Assembly (NCBI GenBank): GCA_964616985.1
Contig: CAZTVF010000024.1
Span: 1 to 53,284 of the forward strand
From: CAZTVF01 sp964616985
GTDB lineage: Bacteria > Planctomycetota > Phycisphaerae > SM23-33
Direction: 5' to 3'
DNA length: 53,284 bases
Below are positions 17,516-25,723 of the stretch, piece after piece. The notes below the pieces were generated by a model. The model was not told the origin of the DNA. It searched no databases and saw nothing but the letters and a program-made list of their open reading frames with translations. Position 1 is the stretch's first letter, and each line of letters begins with the position of its first letter. Both the position numbers and the translations under genes were made by a program.

Positions 17516-18100
17516 TCACATCCATATCCAGATCGACCAGCGATGCTGCGGGCCGCCGTCGGCGGGTTCCATCGAAATGCCCAGCGGTACGACCAGCCCT
17601 TCCTGCCCGGCAATGGCGTGGAGCGAATCGCACAGATCGCTGAAGGCCGCCAATGTTTCCAGCCGCCACACGCCCCCCGATGCGGGATTGGGCATCCGCT
17701 TGATCGCCTCGCCCATGCCCGCGGGGAGGATGTAGCCCGCCTCGTCCTCGCCCAGGCGGGCGGAGGAGATGACCACTACGTCGCGGCCTGCGAGAATCGC
17801 CGTGATCCGCGCCATGGTCTGGGCTTCGGCCGGCGGCGCGGCGGCAACAGTGACTGCACTCGCGGTGCCCGCACGCGACAGAATGTCGATCCGATCCTCC
17901 AGTTCGCGGAGGGCCTGACGCTTGGCGGCCACCTGGGCATTGGTGACGGGTGCGGCCACCGCAGCGTTCAGTTTCGCGATCGCCTCCGTCTCCAGCTTCG
18001 CCTGCGGCCGATAGACACCAAACAGGTACACGGCAAATATCGCCAGGGCCGGCGTGACCGTCAGCAGCCATCGCTCGCGCGGGGAGAATGAACGCTTCAC
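17516..18100 (-). CDS. PilO/GspM-like inner-membrane platform protein
   Basis: A 194-residue protein starting at GTG 18100, overlapping the previous stop (GTGA). It has a short cytoplasmic stretch, one membrane helix (LLTVTPALAIFAVYLFGVY, about 12-32), a coiled-coil-like segment (about 35-80), and a periplasmic alpha/beta domain. This is the build of PilO and GspM, which dimerise with PilN/GspL. Gene order directly after the PilM/PilN-like gene supports the call; the sequence itself is too divergent for certainty. Confidence 0.7.
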   Translation of the reverse strand: MKRSFSPRERWLLTVTPALAIFAVYLFGVYRPQAKLETEAIAKLNAAVAAPVTNAQVAAKRQALRELEDRIDILSRAGTASAVTVAAAPPAEAQTMARITAILAGRDVVVISSARLGEDEAGYILPAGMGEAIKRMPNPASGGVWRLETLAAFSDLCDSLHAIAGQEGLVVPLGISMEPADGGPQHRWSIWIWM

Positions 18101-19509
18101 TTGACGCCTCCTGCAGCCACGGCCGCGGCCGATGGCGAGGGCGACGGCGACGCCGACGCCGTCTGCGGCGTGAGCGTCACGCGGAAGTCCCAGGGCCCGC
18201 CGTCGGCAGCGGCCAGGCGGGCGCGCTTTTGTGCCCCGCCGACCAGCCAGCACCGTCCGCCGAGTTCCTGCCCCAGGCCGACGGCCAGCAGGTCGGCCAG
18301 TTCAGGACGCAGGCACACGCCCTCACCCGTCACGCCGCCACGGCTTTCGGCGCTCAGCCGCGTCACGACACGATCTTCGTCGGTCAGCCTCGCCAGGGCC
18401 GACAGCAGCGATGGGATCCTCTCCTTCTGCCGCGCCAGTTCGACAAGCGGATCGACGACCGTGACGTTGGCGTTCGGATCGAGCTGCTTGAGCTTCGCCT
18501 CCAGCGGGGAAGACTTGCGGACGACGTCGGCCATCTCGCGGCGAGGGCGGTCGGCCTGCTCGGCCTGCACCTGCAGTGAGCTCACGTGGTGCGTGAACCA
18601 CCCGTGGTGCACAAGGCACCCGACGAGGACGGCGGCCGCAATCGCCGCCGACAAGGCCACGCGCCTCCGCGGCGTCATCGGCTGGGCGGGCGGGCGAATC
18701 ATCGGAACCTCCGCCGTTCGCCCCGCCAGCGCCGCCGCCCACAAGGCCAGCCACCTGTCCAGCGTCTCGCCCTCCAGTTGGCCGACGGGGGCCATCTCCG
18801 GCAGGCCCTCGCACAGGTCGTCGGCGGGAAGGCGCCACCGATAGAGCACTTCCACGGGCCCGCCGCCGCTGGTGCTGCCCAGCCACTGCGTCACCTCCTG
18901 CCGCCACTTGGCGGCCGTGACGCCCGGACTGACGAAGTGGACGCTCGCGCCGTTGCCGTTGCCGGCAAGGCAGAGCGTTACGTCACCCCACGCCTCCAGG
19001 CGCCGCCACGAGGCCCTGGCGGCCTGGCCGAGGCCCGCCGGCAGCCCGGCTGGATGGCACAGCCCGCGCAGGCGCCCGCCGGCCAGGCGAATCATCCGCT
19101 CGATCTGGCTGCAATCCTCCGCCGCCACCTGCGTCACCCAGTAGCTCTGCCGCCCCGCCTCCAGCCCGCAGGCAAGAAAGCCCACCTGCGAGTCCATCGC
19201 CCCCAGGCCTGACAGCGATTCGAGTTCGAACGCCAGCACCTGCGAGACGTGTTGCGGACTGAGCCCGGCCACCGCCGCCGACGACACGCTCAGCGACTGC
19301 GTCCACAGGTCCTCGCACAGGACCCAGACGTTGCGGCCGCAGCCTTCGAGCGAGGCGATGGCGAACTCGACCGATTCGGCGATCGGCTGCCCCGCGGGCC
19401 TAAGGGCCTGCCAGTGGCGGATCGCCTTTTTCGCGGCGGAATCGGTGAAGTCCATCCGGGCGACGCGGTTGGAGCATATGAGAATGATGGTGTTGACGGA
19501 CTTGGCCAT
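18097..19509 (-). CDS. GspL/PilM-PilN-like platform protein
   Basis: A 470-residue bitopic protein. The N-terminal 270 residues look like the actin-like cytoplasmic domain of PilM or GspL (NTIILICSNRVARMDF, LAFELESLSG and GDVTLCLAGNG-type strands). A membrane helix at about 288-306 (VALSAAIAAAVLVGCLVHHG) leads into a PilN-like periplasmic part with a coiled coil and a late domain. Having PilM-like and PilN-like parts in one chain matches GspL of type II secretion. The protein ends in an Ser/Pro/Ala tail. It starts at an ATG three bases after the upstream prepilin stop. Confidence 0.75.
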   Translation of the reverse strand: MAKSVNTIILICSNRVARMDFTDSAAKKAIRHWQALRPAGQPIAESVEFAIASLEGCGRNVWVLCEDLWTQSLSVSSAAVAGLSPQHVSQVLAFELESLSGLGAMDSQVGFLACGLEAGRQSYWVTQVAAEDCSQIERMIRLAGGRLRGLCHPAGLPAGLGQAARASWRRLEAWGDVTLCLAGNGNGASVHFVSPGVTAAKWRQEVTQWLGSTSGGGPVEVLYRWRLPADDLCEGLPEMAPVGQLEGETLDRWLALWAAALAGRTAEVPMIRPPAQPMTPRRRVALSAAIAAAVLVGCLVHHGWFTHHVSSLQVQAEQADRPRREMADVVRKSSPLEAKLKQLDPNANVTVVDPLVELARQKERIPSLLSALARLTDEDRVVTRLSAESRGGVTGEGVCLRPELADLLAVGLGQELGGRCWLVGGAQKRARLAAADGGPWDFRVTLTPQTASASPSPSPSAAAVAAGGVK

Positions 19510-19512
19510 GAA

Positions 19513-20496
19513 TTACCTCAGAACCAGATCCCTCGCCTGGCCGCCGGGCTGAAGCACCAGCCTGACCGGCACGCTGCGAAGGGTCACGGGACTGCCCTGG
19601 TAGGCACGAACCACCCGCGGGCCGGCGGTGGCTGCAAACGTGAACGACACGCTCGTGAACGGGGCCGCCACGGTGACAGCCTGTTCGGCCGGCAGCCCGG
19701 TGGAGGAGTCGGGCGCGAAGTAGCGGATCACTACGTCGCCGTTGGCCGGATCGGGGTCGCGAAGCTGCCCGCTGTTGGCATCGAGTTGGAGGACGCGCCC
19801 GGACAAGGTGGCGATGCCGCCCTGGGCGGTCGAGGCCATGTTGCCGCCCAGCGTGAGCGCGATGTCGGTGTCGTAGCCGGTGGCGACGCCGGCGTCGATG
19901 CTGCCATCGGCCCCGCGGCTGCGGATCGCGGCGACGGGGTCGCCATCGGCGGCGGCCGTGCCATCGGCCTTGAGAAGATCCATCGCGGCGCCCCAGGCGT
20001 CATGCAAGCCCGACTGCCCCACGCCCAGCTGCAGGTAATTGCCTCGCCAGCCGCAGGGGACCAGCACCTCGGGGTCCGACGGCGCCGCCCGCACCGCGAA
20101 AGGCTGCAGACCACGCGGGTTCGCCCAAAGCTCCTGCAACTGCGTATTCGCCTCGGTCCCGAATGCCCGCGGCAGACGGCCCATGTCGGCCACGAAGCCC
20201 GAGATCAGGAACGATCCATCGCCCTGCTGGCCGCAGGAGAGCACGGCATCGTTCACATTTCGCATCGTCTGCTGGGTGCCCTCGAATCGCGCCTGCTGGT
20301 CGACGCCCTCCATGCTGCGCAACGCGACGGTGGCCAGGATCGTCAGGATGGCCACGACCAGGACCATCTCGAGCAGGGTGAAACCCGGGGCGTCGATTCG
20401 CGTCTGGGATTTCGCCCGCGCCCCGTTCTCACGCGACGAGAAGGCTGGCCGCCTTGGCGCGTTGGGCAGGCGACGGGTTGGTGGCTGCATCTTCAT
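19513..20496 (-). CDS. Prepilin-type protein with unusually long leader
   Basis: A 327-residue pseudopilin-like protein. The prepilin peptidase site is G^FTLLEM followed by the hydrophobic helix VLVVAILTILATVAL. About 38 residues precede the cleavage site, rich in Arg, Pro and Ala; ordinary leaders are 6-25 residues. The long leader is supported by the start overlapping the upstream stop (ATGA). The large C-terminal part (about 250 residues, beta-rich, with DPDPANGDVVIRYF) suggests a minor pseudopilin such as GspK or GspJ, or an adhesive tip. Confidence 0.85.
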   Translation of the reverse strand: MKMQPPTRRLPNAPRRPAFSSRENGARAKSQTRIDAPGFTLLEMVLVVAILTILATVALRSMEGVDQQARFEGTQQTMRNVNDAVLSCGQQGDGSFLISGFVADMGRLPRAFGTEANTQLQELWANPRGLQPFAVRAAPSDPEVLVPCGWRGNYLQLGVGQSGLHDAWGAAMDLLKADGTAAADGDPVAAIRSRGADGSIDAGVATGYDTDIALTLGGNMASTAQGGIATLSGRVLQLDANSGQLRDPDPANGDVVIRYFAPDSSTGLPAEQAVTVAAPFTSVSFTFAATAGPRVVRAYQGSPVTLRSVPVRLVLQPGGQARDLVLR

Positions 20497-21116
20497 GGTG
20501 CGATGTCCGGACGTTTGAGGAACAGGACCAGGTCATCGCCGCGCAGCGAGGTCTCGGGGTACAGGACGTCTGCGGGCGTCTGCACGATGCCGTCGGGCCC
20601 GGCGGAGACGAGGCGGGTGAACAGGTCGCGCTGGGCCGCGGTCGCGGCCACGGTCGGCGCCTGCAAGATGATCGCGCGTCCCCACGGGTCGGCGGCGGCG
20701 GGGTCGCCCTCGTTGCCGTAGGCGGCGGTGAAGCCATTGGTCACGCTCACGTGATACGCCGTGATGGCGTCCTGAAGATAAGGACCGCGCCATCCCCTGC
20801 CGGTACTTGCTTCGTACGCGGTGGCGCCGGCGGGCATGGCGAACAGGTCTCGCATCGTCAGGGGCAGGCGGCCGAGATCGCCGAGATAACCCGCCCCGCG
20901 GTCGCTGCCCATGATCGCGTCGCGGATCGCCTGCAGGCTGGCCACGCCGCCGACGGCAGCGGAATTCTCCTGCACGCCGTGCATCTGGGGCAGCACGAGC
21001 CCGGCCAGGATCACCAGCACAGCGACCACCAGCAGCAGCTCGACCAGCGTGAAGCCTTTAGTTTTGCGACTGCTTCTCAACGGACTCCTCCGACCAAAGG
21101 GCAAGTCATGGATCAT
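20493..21116 (-). CDS. Prepilin-type (GspG/GspH-like) protein
   Basis: A 207-residue pseudopilin. The site TKG^FTLVELLLVVAVLVILAGLVLP is canonical, with Glu at position +5. The C-terminal domain contains GWRGPYLQDAI and DPWGRAIILQ, which recall the GspG motif around the calcium-binding loop (typically DPWGxxY). An in-frame GTG at 21122 is an alternative start; neither has a strong ribosome-binding site. It is the second gene of the operon and overlaps the next one by four bases. Confidence 0.87.
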   Translation of the reverse strand: MIHDLPFGRRSPLRSSRKTKGFTLVELLLVVAVLVILAGLVLPQMHGVQENSAAVGGVASLQAIRDAIMGSDRGAGYLGDLGRLPLTMRDLFAMPAGATAYEASTGRGWRGPYLQDAITAYHVSVTNGFTAAYGNEGDPAAADPWGRAIILQAPTVAATAAQRDLFTRLVSAGPDGIVQTPADVLYPETSLRGDDLVLFLKRPDIAP

Positions 21117-21310
21117 CAGCACCCGGACACACTATAGGCAGCATCCCGATGCTTCGTTGGGTCTGCAGACAATCAAATCTTCATGGTCCACACGCGTTCA
21201 TTCAAGGCGTCGCGACGCGATGCCCATCAGGCACCGCGCCGCGACTTTGCATCCAGGCAACCTCTATTCAGAGGGGTGGAACTCCTCCGACATCACCCTC
21301 TTCAGGAGTA

Positions 21311-22135
21311 TCACCACATCTCGCCGGGTTTGAGGAAGTAGCTGGCCACATCGGTATCGAGGCGATCACCGGTGGCGCCGAGGACGCCCACCAGGCGGGC
21401 CCTGCAGCCGCCGCTGCACAGCTCGAACACGGCCAACAAGCGGTTGTAGTACTGCACGCTGTCCGTGTTGGAGTAGAAGGGAGCTTCCTGCATAGTCTTG
21501 CCGATCATTCCGTTGGTGGGGCCCAAGCCCACGACGATGAGTTTCTTGTTGGCGGGGGGCACTGGGTTATTTGCGTCCGCCTGGTTCGGATAGATGTGCG
21601 CGATGATCGCCCGACCTGTCGCGTCACCACTGTTGATCGTGGCAACTGTCATGCCATCGGTGATTGCATGCGGCACGGCGAACCGGTTGCCCGGAAGGCC
21701 TTTTCCAGCCGGGTTCACGTCCATCAGAGTCAAGACGCCTACGCGACTGAGCGAGTAGACCTCTTTGCCTACGATCGTCGTGGTTGCCAGCCGCGTCGGA
21801 GAGCCAGTCGGAGGCCCGCCAGTCAGTTGCGGATCCAAGCCCGCCATGTTCGGATCGCTGGAGCCGGGCTGGCCGGGCACCCACAGCTCGCCGGTGGTCG
21901 TCAGCAGCGAGTCCCACCGATCGGGCAGCGTGCTCCACTGTGCGTAATACTGCTGGATGGAGCGGGAAACATCGGCCATGTTCGTGGCACCGACGCCTTG
22001 ATTGGCCCTGAGCTTGAAGATGTCCAGCCCCGGCAGCACCAAGCCGGCCAGGATCACCAGGATGCCCACCACGATCAACAACTCGACCAAGGTGAAGCCA
22101 CCACGACGCCCATTCGCGTACCTCTTACTTTTCAT
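21311..22135 (-). CDS. Prepilin-type protein, first gene of the secretion/pilus operon
   Basis: A 274-residue prepilin with a short basic leader (MKSKRYANGRRG) and the cleavage and assembly motif G^FTLVELLIVVGILVILAGLVLP. The mature domain is polar with a Pro/Gly-rich middle (GGPPTGSPTRL) and a C-terminal CSGGC pair that may form a disulfide. GAAGGAT lies before the ATG. The gap to the next prepilin is about 195 bases, wider than elsewhere in the operon, and could hold a partial terminator or an internal promoter that I cannot see clearly. Confidence 0.87.
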   Translation of the reverse strand: MKSKRYANGRRGGFTLVELLIVVGILVILAGLVLPGLDIFKLRANQGVGATNMADVSRSIQQYYAQWSTLPDRWDSLLTTTGELWVPGQPGSSDPNMAGLDPQLTGGPPTGSPTRLATTTIVGKEVYSLSRVGVLTLMDVNPAGKGLPGNRFAVPHAITDGMTVATINSGDATGRAIIAHIYPNQADANNPVPPANKKLIVVGLGPTNGMIGKTMQEAPFYSNTDSVQYYNRLLAVFELCSGGCRARLVGVLGATGDRLDTDVASYFLKPGEMW

Positions 22136-22521
22136 GACTCATCCTTCTTGCGTAGACGGCCGGCCCGGCGGCACCGAGTCGTCGAACCCAACCGTGAATC
22201 GCAGGCACTCGCCCGCATTACGTCACAGCTGAAACGACGGACACCGCCTGCCACCTGCGGACAAATCGCAGTCGAATGTCCTGTTTGCGCCATCGTATGC
22301 CTCCCCTAGTGGCCGGGGTCCCATCACCTATGCCCTTATCAGAACCCGACCGAAGATCCCCCGCGATTCCCCCGTACCGTCGTGCCAAGACTGCACCGAT
22401 GACGTCGTGCCTCGATCCCGGACGCGGCCCGGGGCTTTCACCCGTAGCACGTGTGCCTGCCCCGCGAAACGCTCAACTTGGCAGGCCGATTGGCCGACGA
22501 TTCAGAGAGAAAGGGATATCT
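22136..22521. other. Divergent intergenic region
   Basis: This 386-base gap separates the minus-strand secretion operon from a plus-strand lipoprotein gene and should hold both promoters. I see the two ribosome-binding sites at its ends (GAAGGAT on the minus strand, GAGAAAGGG on the plus strand) but no confident -35/-10 pair, RNA gene or repeat. Confidence 0.5.
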
Positions 22522-23361
22522 ATGAAATCGTTTCCCCTGGCCTTAGTTGGGCTTCTTGCGACCGCCTTAGTCGGCTGTCAGCCGCAGGCCCTGCCTGGGC
22601 CCAGCGAGATCACCGTTGACCTCAAGGCCGAGGTGCATGCCGATCGCGTGGTGGCCTCGTGGATCGTGACGAACACGCTCACGCAACCAATCTGGATCCC
22701 CGACGGCTACCGCCTGCGGGGCCCAACGCCCTATCCCATGCCCTTCGTGACCATCACCCCGCCGGCAGACCTGCTGCTGGCCTATGCCATGGCCGACGTC
22801 AACGGCAACGACCGCCACTGCATCGTCGAGAATGAGGACAACCAGTTCCTCTTCCGCCGCCTGCTGCCAGGGGAGAAGATCGCCGGCCAGTTGGAGATCT
22901 TCCTGCCGTACCACCCTCACCAGCCCCGCTGCGACCCGCAGGTGCTCAACCTGTTCCCGCCCTTCACCTCTCATGCGGATGAGCCACCCCAGGGACGCGC
23001 TCCGCAGGGCGCCGTTGTTTCGGCCTTGTCGGGGCTCAGCCTGGCCGTCGAGTACTACTTCTCTGACCCCTCCAAGGGAGGCTCGCATCAGGAGCGGCCG
23101 TACCGGCTGCTGATCGCTCGCGAAGCCATCAGCGGCGTGCTCGCCGACCCCTACTTCGTGGAAGCCCAGGCCGCGCGCCTGGCGCTGAGCCAGAAGCTCG
23201 CCGTGAACATCCCGCTCCAAGAGGCCATCCACCTCGAGCACCGCACCGCCTATATGCTCTGGCCGAACTCGCTGGGCTGGAAGGCCGATGACGGCCTCAA
23301 GGACACGCCCGAGACAGAGCCCGCCGCCGAACCCCACGCACCGGCGCAGACGCCGAAGTAA
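22522..23361 (+). CDS. Predicted lipoprotein of unknown function
   Basis: A 279-residue protein with a clear lipoprotein signal (MKSFPLALVGLLATALVGC, lipobox LVGC). GAGAAAGGG precedes the ATG, so I reject the much longer upstream extension. The mature part has an early beta-sandwich-like region (ITVDLKAEVHADRVVASWIV, WIPDGYRLRGP) resembling carboxypeptidase-regulatory or BsuPI-like domains found in envelope proteins. A helical part and an acidic Pro/Ala tail follow. I do not recognise the family. The next gene starts 68 bases downstream on the same strand. Confidence 0.8.
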   Translation: MKSFPLALVGLLATALVGCQPQALPGPSEITVDLKAEVHADRVVASWIVTNTLTQPIWIPDGYRLRGPTPYPMPFVTITPPADLLLAYAMADVNGNDRHCIVENEDNQFLFRRLLPGEKIAGQLEIFLPYHPHQPRCDPQVLNLFPPFTSHADEPPQGRAPQGAVVSALSGLSLAVEYYFSDPSKGGSHQERPYRLLIAREAISGVLADPYFVEAQAARLALSQKLAVNIPLQEAIHLEHRTAYMLWPNSLGWKADDGLKDTPETEPAAEPHAPAQTPK

Positions 23362-23429
23362 GCCTACCGATCCACCGGCCGTCGCCCGCATCGCTCCAGG
23401 CGGATATGATTCCGCGGAAGGAGACGCAT

Positions 23430-24218
23430 ATGAACGCAATGCTCATGGGCGCGATGGCACTGGTCGTCGTGGGCGCCTTCACGGCCGCCGGCCAGGCGGC
23501 AGTGAAGACGAAGGCCGTCGAATACAAGGACGGCGAAACCGTTCTGGAAGGCTTCGTTGCCTATGACGATGCCCTCAAGGGCCCCCGGCCCCTGGTGCTG
23601 GTGGTGCATGAATGGTGGGGCCTGAATGACTACGTCAAGTCGCGGGCGAAGCAGCTGGCCGAGATGGGCTACCTCGCCTTCGCCGTCGACATGTACGGCA
23701 AGGGCGTGCTCGCCAAGGACCCCAAGGAGGCGGGCGAACTGGCCACGAAGTATCGCTCCGATCGAAAGCTGATGCGTCAGCGGGTGACGGCGGCGCTCAA
23801 CACGGCCAAGGCCAACCCGCTGGCCGACGCGAAGAAGATCGCCGTGATCGGCTACTGTTTTGGCGGCACGGTGGCGCTGGAGCTGGCCCGTAGCGGGGCC
23901 GACATCGTCGGCGCAGTCAGCTTCCACGGCGGGCTGGACACCCCCGATGCCAACGACGCCGGGAACATCAAGGCCAAGGTGCTCGTGCTGACGGGGGCGG
24001 ATGACAAGTCGGTGCCGATGGCGCAGATCGCCGCCTTTGAAGACGAGATGCGGCAGGCGAAGGTGGATTACCAGGTGGTGATCTACGGCGCCGCCGTACA
24101 CGCCTTCACCAATCCCGCCTCCGGCAGCGACCCCTCAAAGAACGTCGCCTACAACGCCAAGGCCGACCAGCGTTCCTGGCAGGCGATGAAGGACTTCTTC
24201 GCCGAGATCTTCAAGTAG
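23430..24218 (+). CDS. Exported dienelactone hydrolase family protein
   Basis: A 262-residue alpha/beta hydrolase. A signal peptide (MNAMLMGAMALVVVGAFTAAGQA) precedes a DLH domain. The nucleophile is Cys143 in GYCFGG, the acid is Asp191 or Asp192 in TGADDKSVP, and the base is His224 in AAVHAF. The HEWWGLN motif with Glu61 is the family's activating glutamate. The triad is Cys-His-Asp as in true dienelactone hydrolases, although export is unusual for that pathway, so the natural ester substrate is unknown. AAGGAGA precedes the ATG. A strong bidirectional terminator follows. Confidence 0.9.
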   Translation: MNAMLMGAMALVVVGAFTAAGQAAVKTKAVEYKDGETVLEGFVAYDDALKGPRPLVLVVHEWWGLNDYVKSRAKQLAEMGYLAFAVDMYGKGVLAKDPKEAGELATKYRSDRKLMRQRVTAALNTAKANPLADAKKIAVIGYCFGGTVALELARSGADIVGAVSFHGGLDTPDANDAGNIKAKVLVLTGADDKSVPMAQIAAFEDEMRQAKVDYQVVIYGAAVHAFTNPASGSDPSKNVAYNAKADQRSWQAMKDFFAEIFK

Positions 24219-24245
24219 ACCAAGGCGAGCCGCCCGCAGCGCAGC

Positions 24246-24276
24246 AAAAAGGCCGGTCATGAAGACCGGCCTTTTT
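24246..24276. terminator. Bidirectional Rho-independent terminator
   Basis: AAAAAGGCCGGTC (24246-24258) and GACCGGCCTTTTT (24264-24276) pair perfectly over 13 bases around a five-base loop. The A- and T-tracts let it end transcription from both the hydrolase gene (plus) and the convergent secreted-protein gene (minus). Confidence 0.93.
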
Positions 24277-24295
24277 GAACGAATGGATTGGAGAT

Positions 24296-24661
24296 TTACT
24301 TCGTTTCGGCCTTGTCGGTGGCCGGCTTCCTGCGCTCAAGCTTCTTGGTGGAGGCCACGATCTTGGTGGCCGTGCCCTGGGCGGGCGTGACCATGACGAA
24401 CATGTCCGCCTTGAGGTCAGCGACCTTGGCTTCCTTCTCGTCGATGGTGACGACGGTCTTGTCGTCCGTGGCGACAACCACTTCCTTGGCCTCGCCGCCG
24501 CGGCCGGCCCACGTCTTGATCGTCACGTTCGCGCCGTCAACCTTGACGATCTGGCCGCGAACGCCGTCGAACTTCGGCTTGGGGCTGGCGTCTTCGGCGA
24601 TGACCAACGCGCCTACGATGCCCAGAACGCACGTAACAGCCAACAGGTTCATCAACTTCAT
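24296..24661 (-). CDS. Small secreted protein of unknown function
   Basis: A 121-residue protein with a signal peptide (MKLMNLLAVTCVLGIVGALVIA) and a small beta-rich mature domain with alternating strands (RGQIVKVDGANVTIKTW, KEVVVATDDKTVVTIDEK), like the OB or SH3-like folds of DUF5666-type exported proteins. The C-terminus is Lys/Glu-rich. AAGGAG precedes the ATG. It is monocistronic between its own promoter region and the shared terminator. The function is unknown. Confidence 0.82.
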   Translation of the reverse strand: MKLMNLLAVTCVLGIVGALVIAEDASPKPKFDGVRGQIVKVDGANVTIKTWAGRGGEAKEVVVATDDKTVVTIDEKEAKVADLKADMFVMVTPAQGTATKIVASTKKLERRKPATDKAETK

Positions 24662-24837
24662 ACCGAACTCCTTGCGAGTCGCACTTGGCCAGGCAAAGAC
24701 GTCGCGACAGCCGCTCGTGTTTCTCGTCCCGGCTCAATCGTCCTCTAAACCTACAACGCAACGCAGAACGGTTTGTTGCAACTGATTCCGCAAAAACTGC
24801 AGCGACGCACAAAGGAACAATCTTCCCTTTGCCCTGC

Positions 24838-24843
24838 TATAGT
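24838..24843 (+). promoter_or_regulatory. Extended -10 element for the zinc-ribbon membrane protein gene
   Basis: TGCTATAGT at 24835-24843 matches an extended -10 and lies 32 bases before the ATG at 24876. Any -35 hexamer is poor (GAACAA at 24815), which fits an extended -10 promoter. Confidence 0.4.
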
Positions 24844-24875
24844 GAAATAGCCGTAGTCATTGAAGGAGGAAGGCC

Positions 24876-25181
24876 ATGAGAGAACGAGACCTGACAGGCC
24901 GGCTGTATGCGGCTTTCATTCTGGCGTACCTGCTGCTGGCGGCGATGCTGGCATGGGTCTATCCTGCCACCGATGCATCCCGAAACGTGGCCATCGCCTT
25001 GGCTGCACTGGCGGTCATAGCACTGGCCGCACGCGTCATCCTGGGCTTTGCGTTGCGGAAGACGGCGCTACCGGGATACTCCTGCCCCACGTGCCAATAC
25101 GTGGCCACGCTTCGCGACATCGAGCGAGGCCAGCCCCTGCCGTGCAACAAGTGCGGCCGGACCGTCTATATCGACCGCTGA
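24876..25181 (+). CDS. Small two-helix membrane protein with zinc ribbon
   Basis: A 101-residue protein. Two membrane helices (about 10-27, AAFILAYLLLAAMLAWVY, and 36-58, AIALAALAVIALAARVIL) are followed by a four-cysteine ribbon (CPTCQY, then CNKCGR 21 residues later) facing the cytoplasm by the positive-inside rule. The ribosome-binding site GAAGGAGG is strong. Such short proteins occur widely in planctomycetes without assigned function; a sensor or stress role is conceivable but not shown. Confidence 0.82.
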   Translation: MRERDLTGRLYAAFILAYLLLAAMLAWVYPATDASRNVAIALAALAVIALAARVILGFALRKTALPGYSCPTCQYVATLRDIERGQPLPCNKCGRTVYIDR

Positions 25182-25221
25182 TGTGGCGATCGGCGAGGGG
25201 GCGCAAGCACTTTGTACCTGA

Positions 25222-25249
25222 GGGTGGCGGCCTTCCCAGGCCGCCGCCC
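25222..25249. repeat. Dispersed palindromic repeat GGGTGGCGGCCTTCCCA, copy 1
   Basis: GGGTGGCGGCC (25222-25232) pairs with GGCCGCCGCCC (25239-25249) with one wobble around a six-base loop. The first 17 bases recur exactly at 30256-30272, also in an intergenic region. There is no T-tract, so a terminator role is uncertain. Confidence 0.6.
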
Positions 25250-25311
25250 CCATCACGGGCTGACGCAGCCTGGTAGTTCATTCACCATCGAACATGTGAG
25301 TGCATCCGGCA

Positions 25312-25382
25312 GCGGCTTGCCGTTCGGCGCTGTAGAAGCCCGGGGCGCCACCCACATCTGACAGCGCCGAACGGCAAGCCGC
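25312..25382. repeat. 22-bp perfect inverted repeat
   Basis: GCGGCTTGCCGTTCGGCGCT plus two bases (25312-25333) is perfectly complementary to 25361-25382, leaving a 27-base loop. The left arm and its flank (25315-25338) match 33580-33603 at 22 of 24 positions. It lies in a non-coding stretch after the zinc-ribbon gene. It could be a long intergenic hairpin of a dispersed family or the ends of a tiny element. Confidence 0.75.
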
Positions 25383-25501
25383 CGCCAAGGCCTTACTCCC
25401 AGAATCAAGTATGAAGGACTGCTAGTGCTAATGCGCTTCAGGAGTGCTCGCTATAATCTCCCACCGCCACCGGCCCCCGCCGCGGTGCAAGGAGTACCCC
25501 G

Positions 25502-25690
25502 ATGGAGAAGCGCCCGACCGTCTATATCTTCCACTTCAACCACTTCGACCTCACCTGGCGGCGTTGCTGAGACCGCGCCTACACCTTCAAGGGCGAAACG
25601 CACCCGTCGTACGCGCACGTCAGCAATCATGTCCGCATCTCGGCGTTCGTCTTGCGTTGGGCGGCCGCTTGCATGATGATGCTTGCGGAT
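25502..25690 (+). pseudogene. Degraded N-terminal remnant of a glycosidase-like gene
   Basis: From ATG 25502, preceded at some distance by AAGGAG, the frame reads MEKRPTVYIFHFNHFDLTW and then RRC before TGA (25568-25570). After the stop, the same frame continues with DRAYTFKGETHPSYAHV. HFD followed by TW resembles the catalytic H-x-D start of GH38-type alpha-mannosidases, and the TGA could derive from TGG (Trp). Similarity fades within about 40 codons after the stop and the rest of the gene is missing, so only a fragment remains. The end coordinate is approximate. Confidence 0.45.
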
Positions 25691-25723
25691 ATCATTCACC
25701 TGCAGTCATGTCGAGGATTCCTC

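Noticed and set aside
18103..18253. Upstream extension of the PilO/GspM-like gene to 18253
   Set aside because: It overlaps the C-terminal coding part of the GspL-like gene, is Arg-rich and has no ribosome-binding site; GTG 18100 gives a proper overlap.
22276..22521. Extension of the lipoprotein gene to 22276
   Set aside because: It would bury the signal peptide and lipobox inside the protein; the ATG at 22522 has a good ribosome-binding site.
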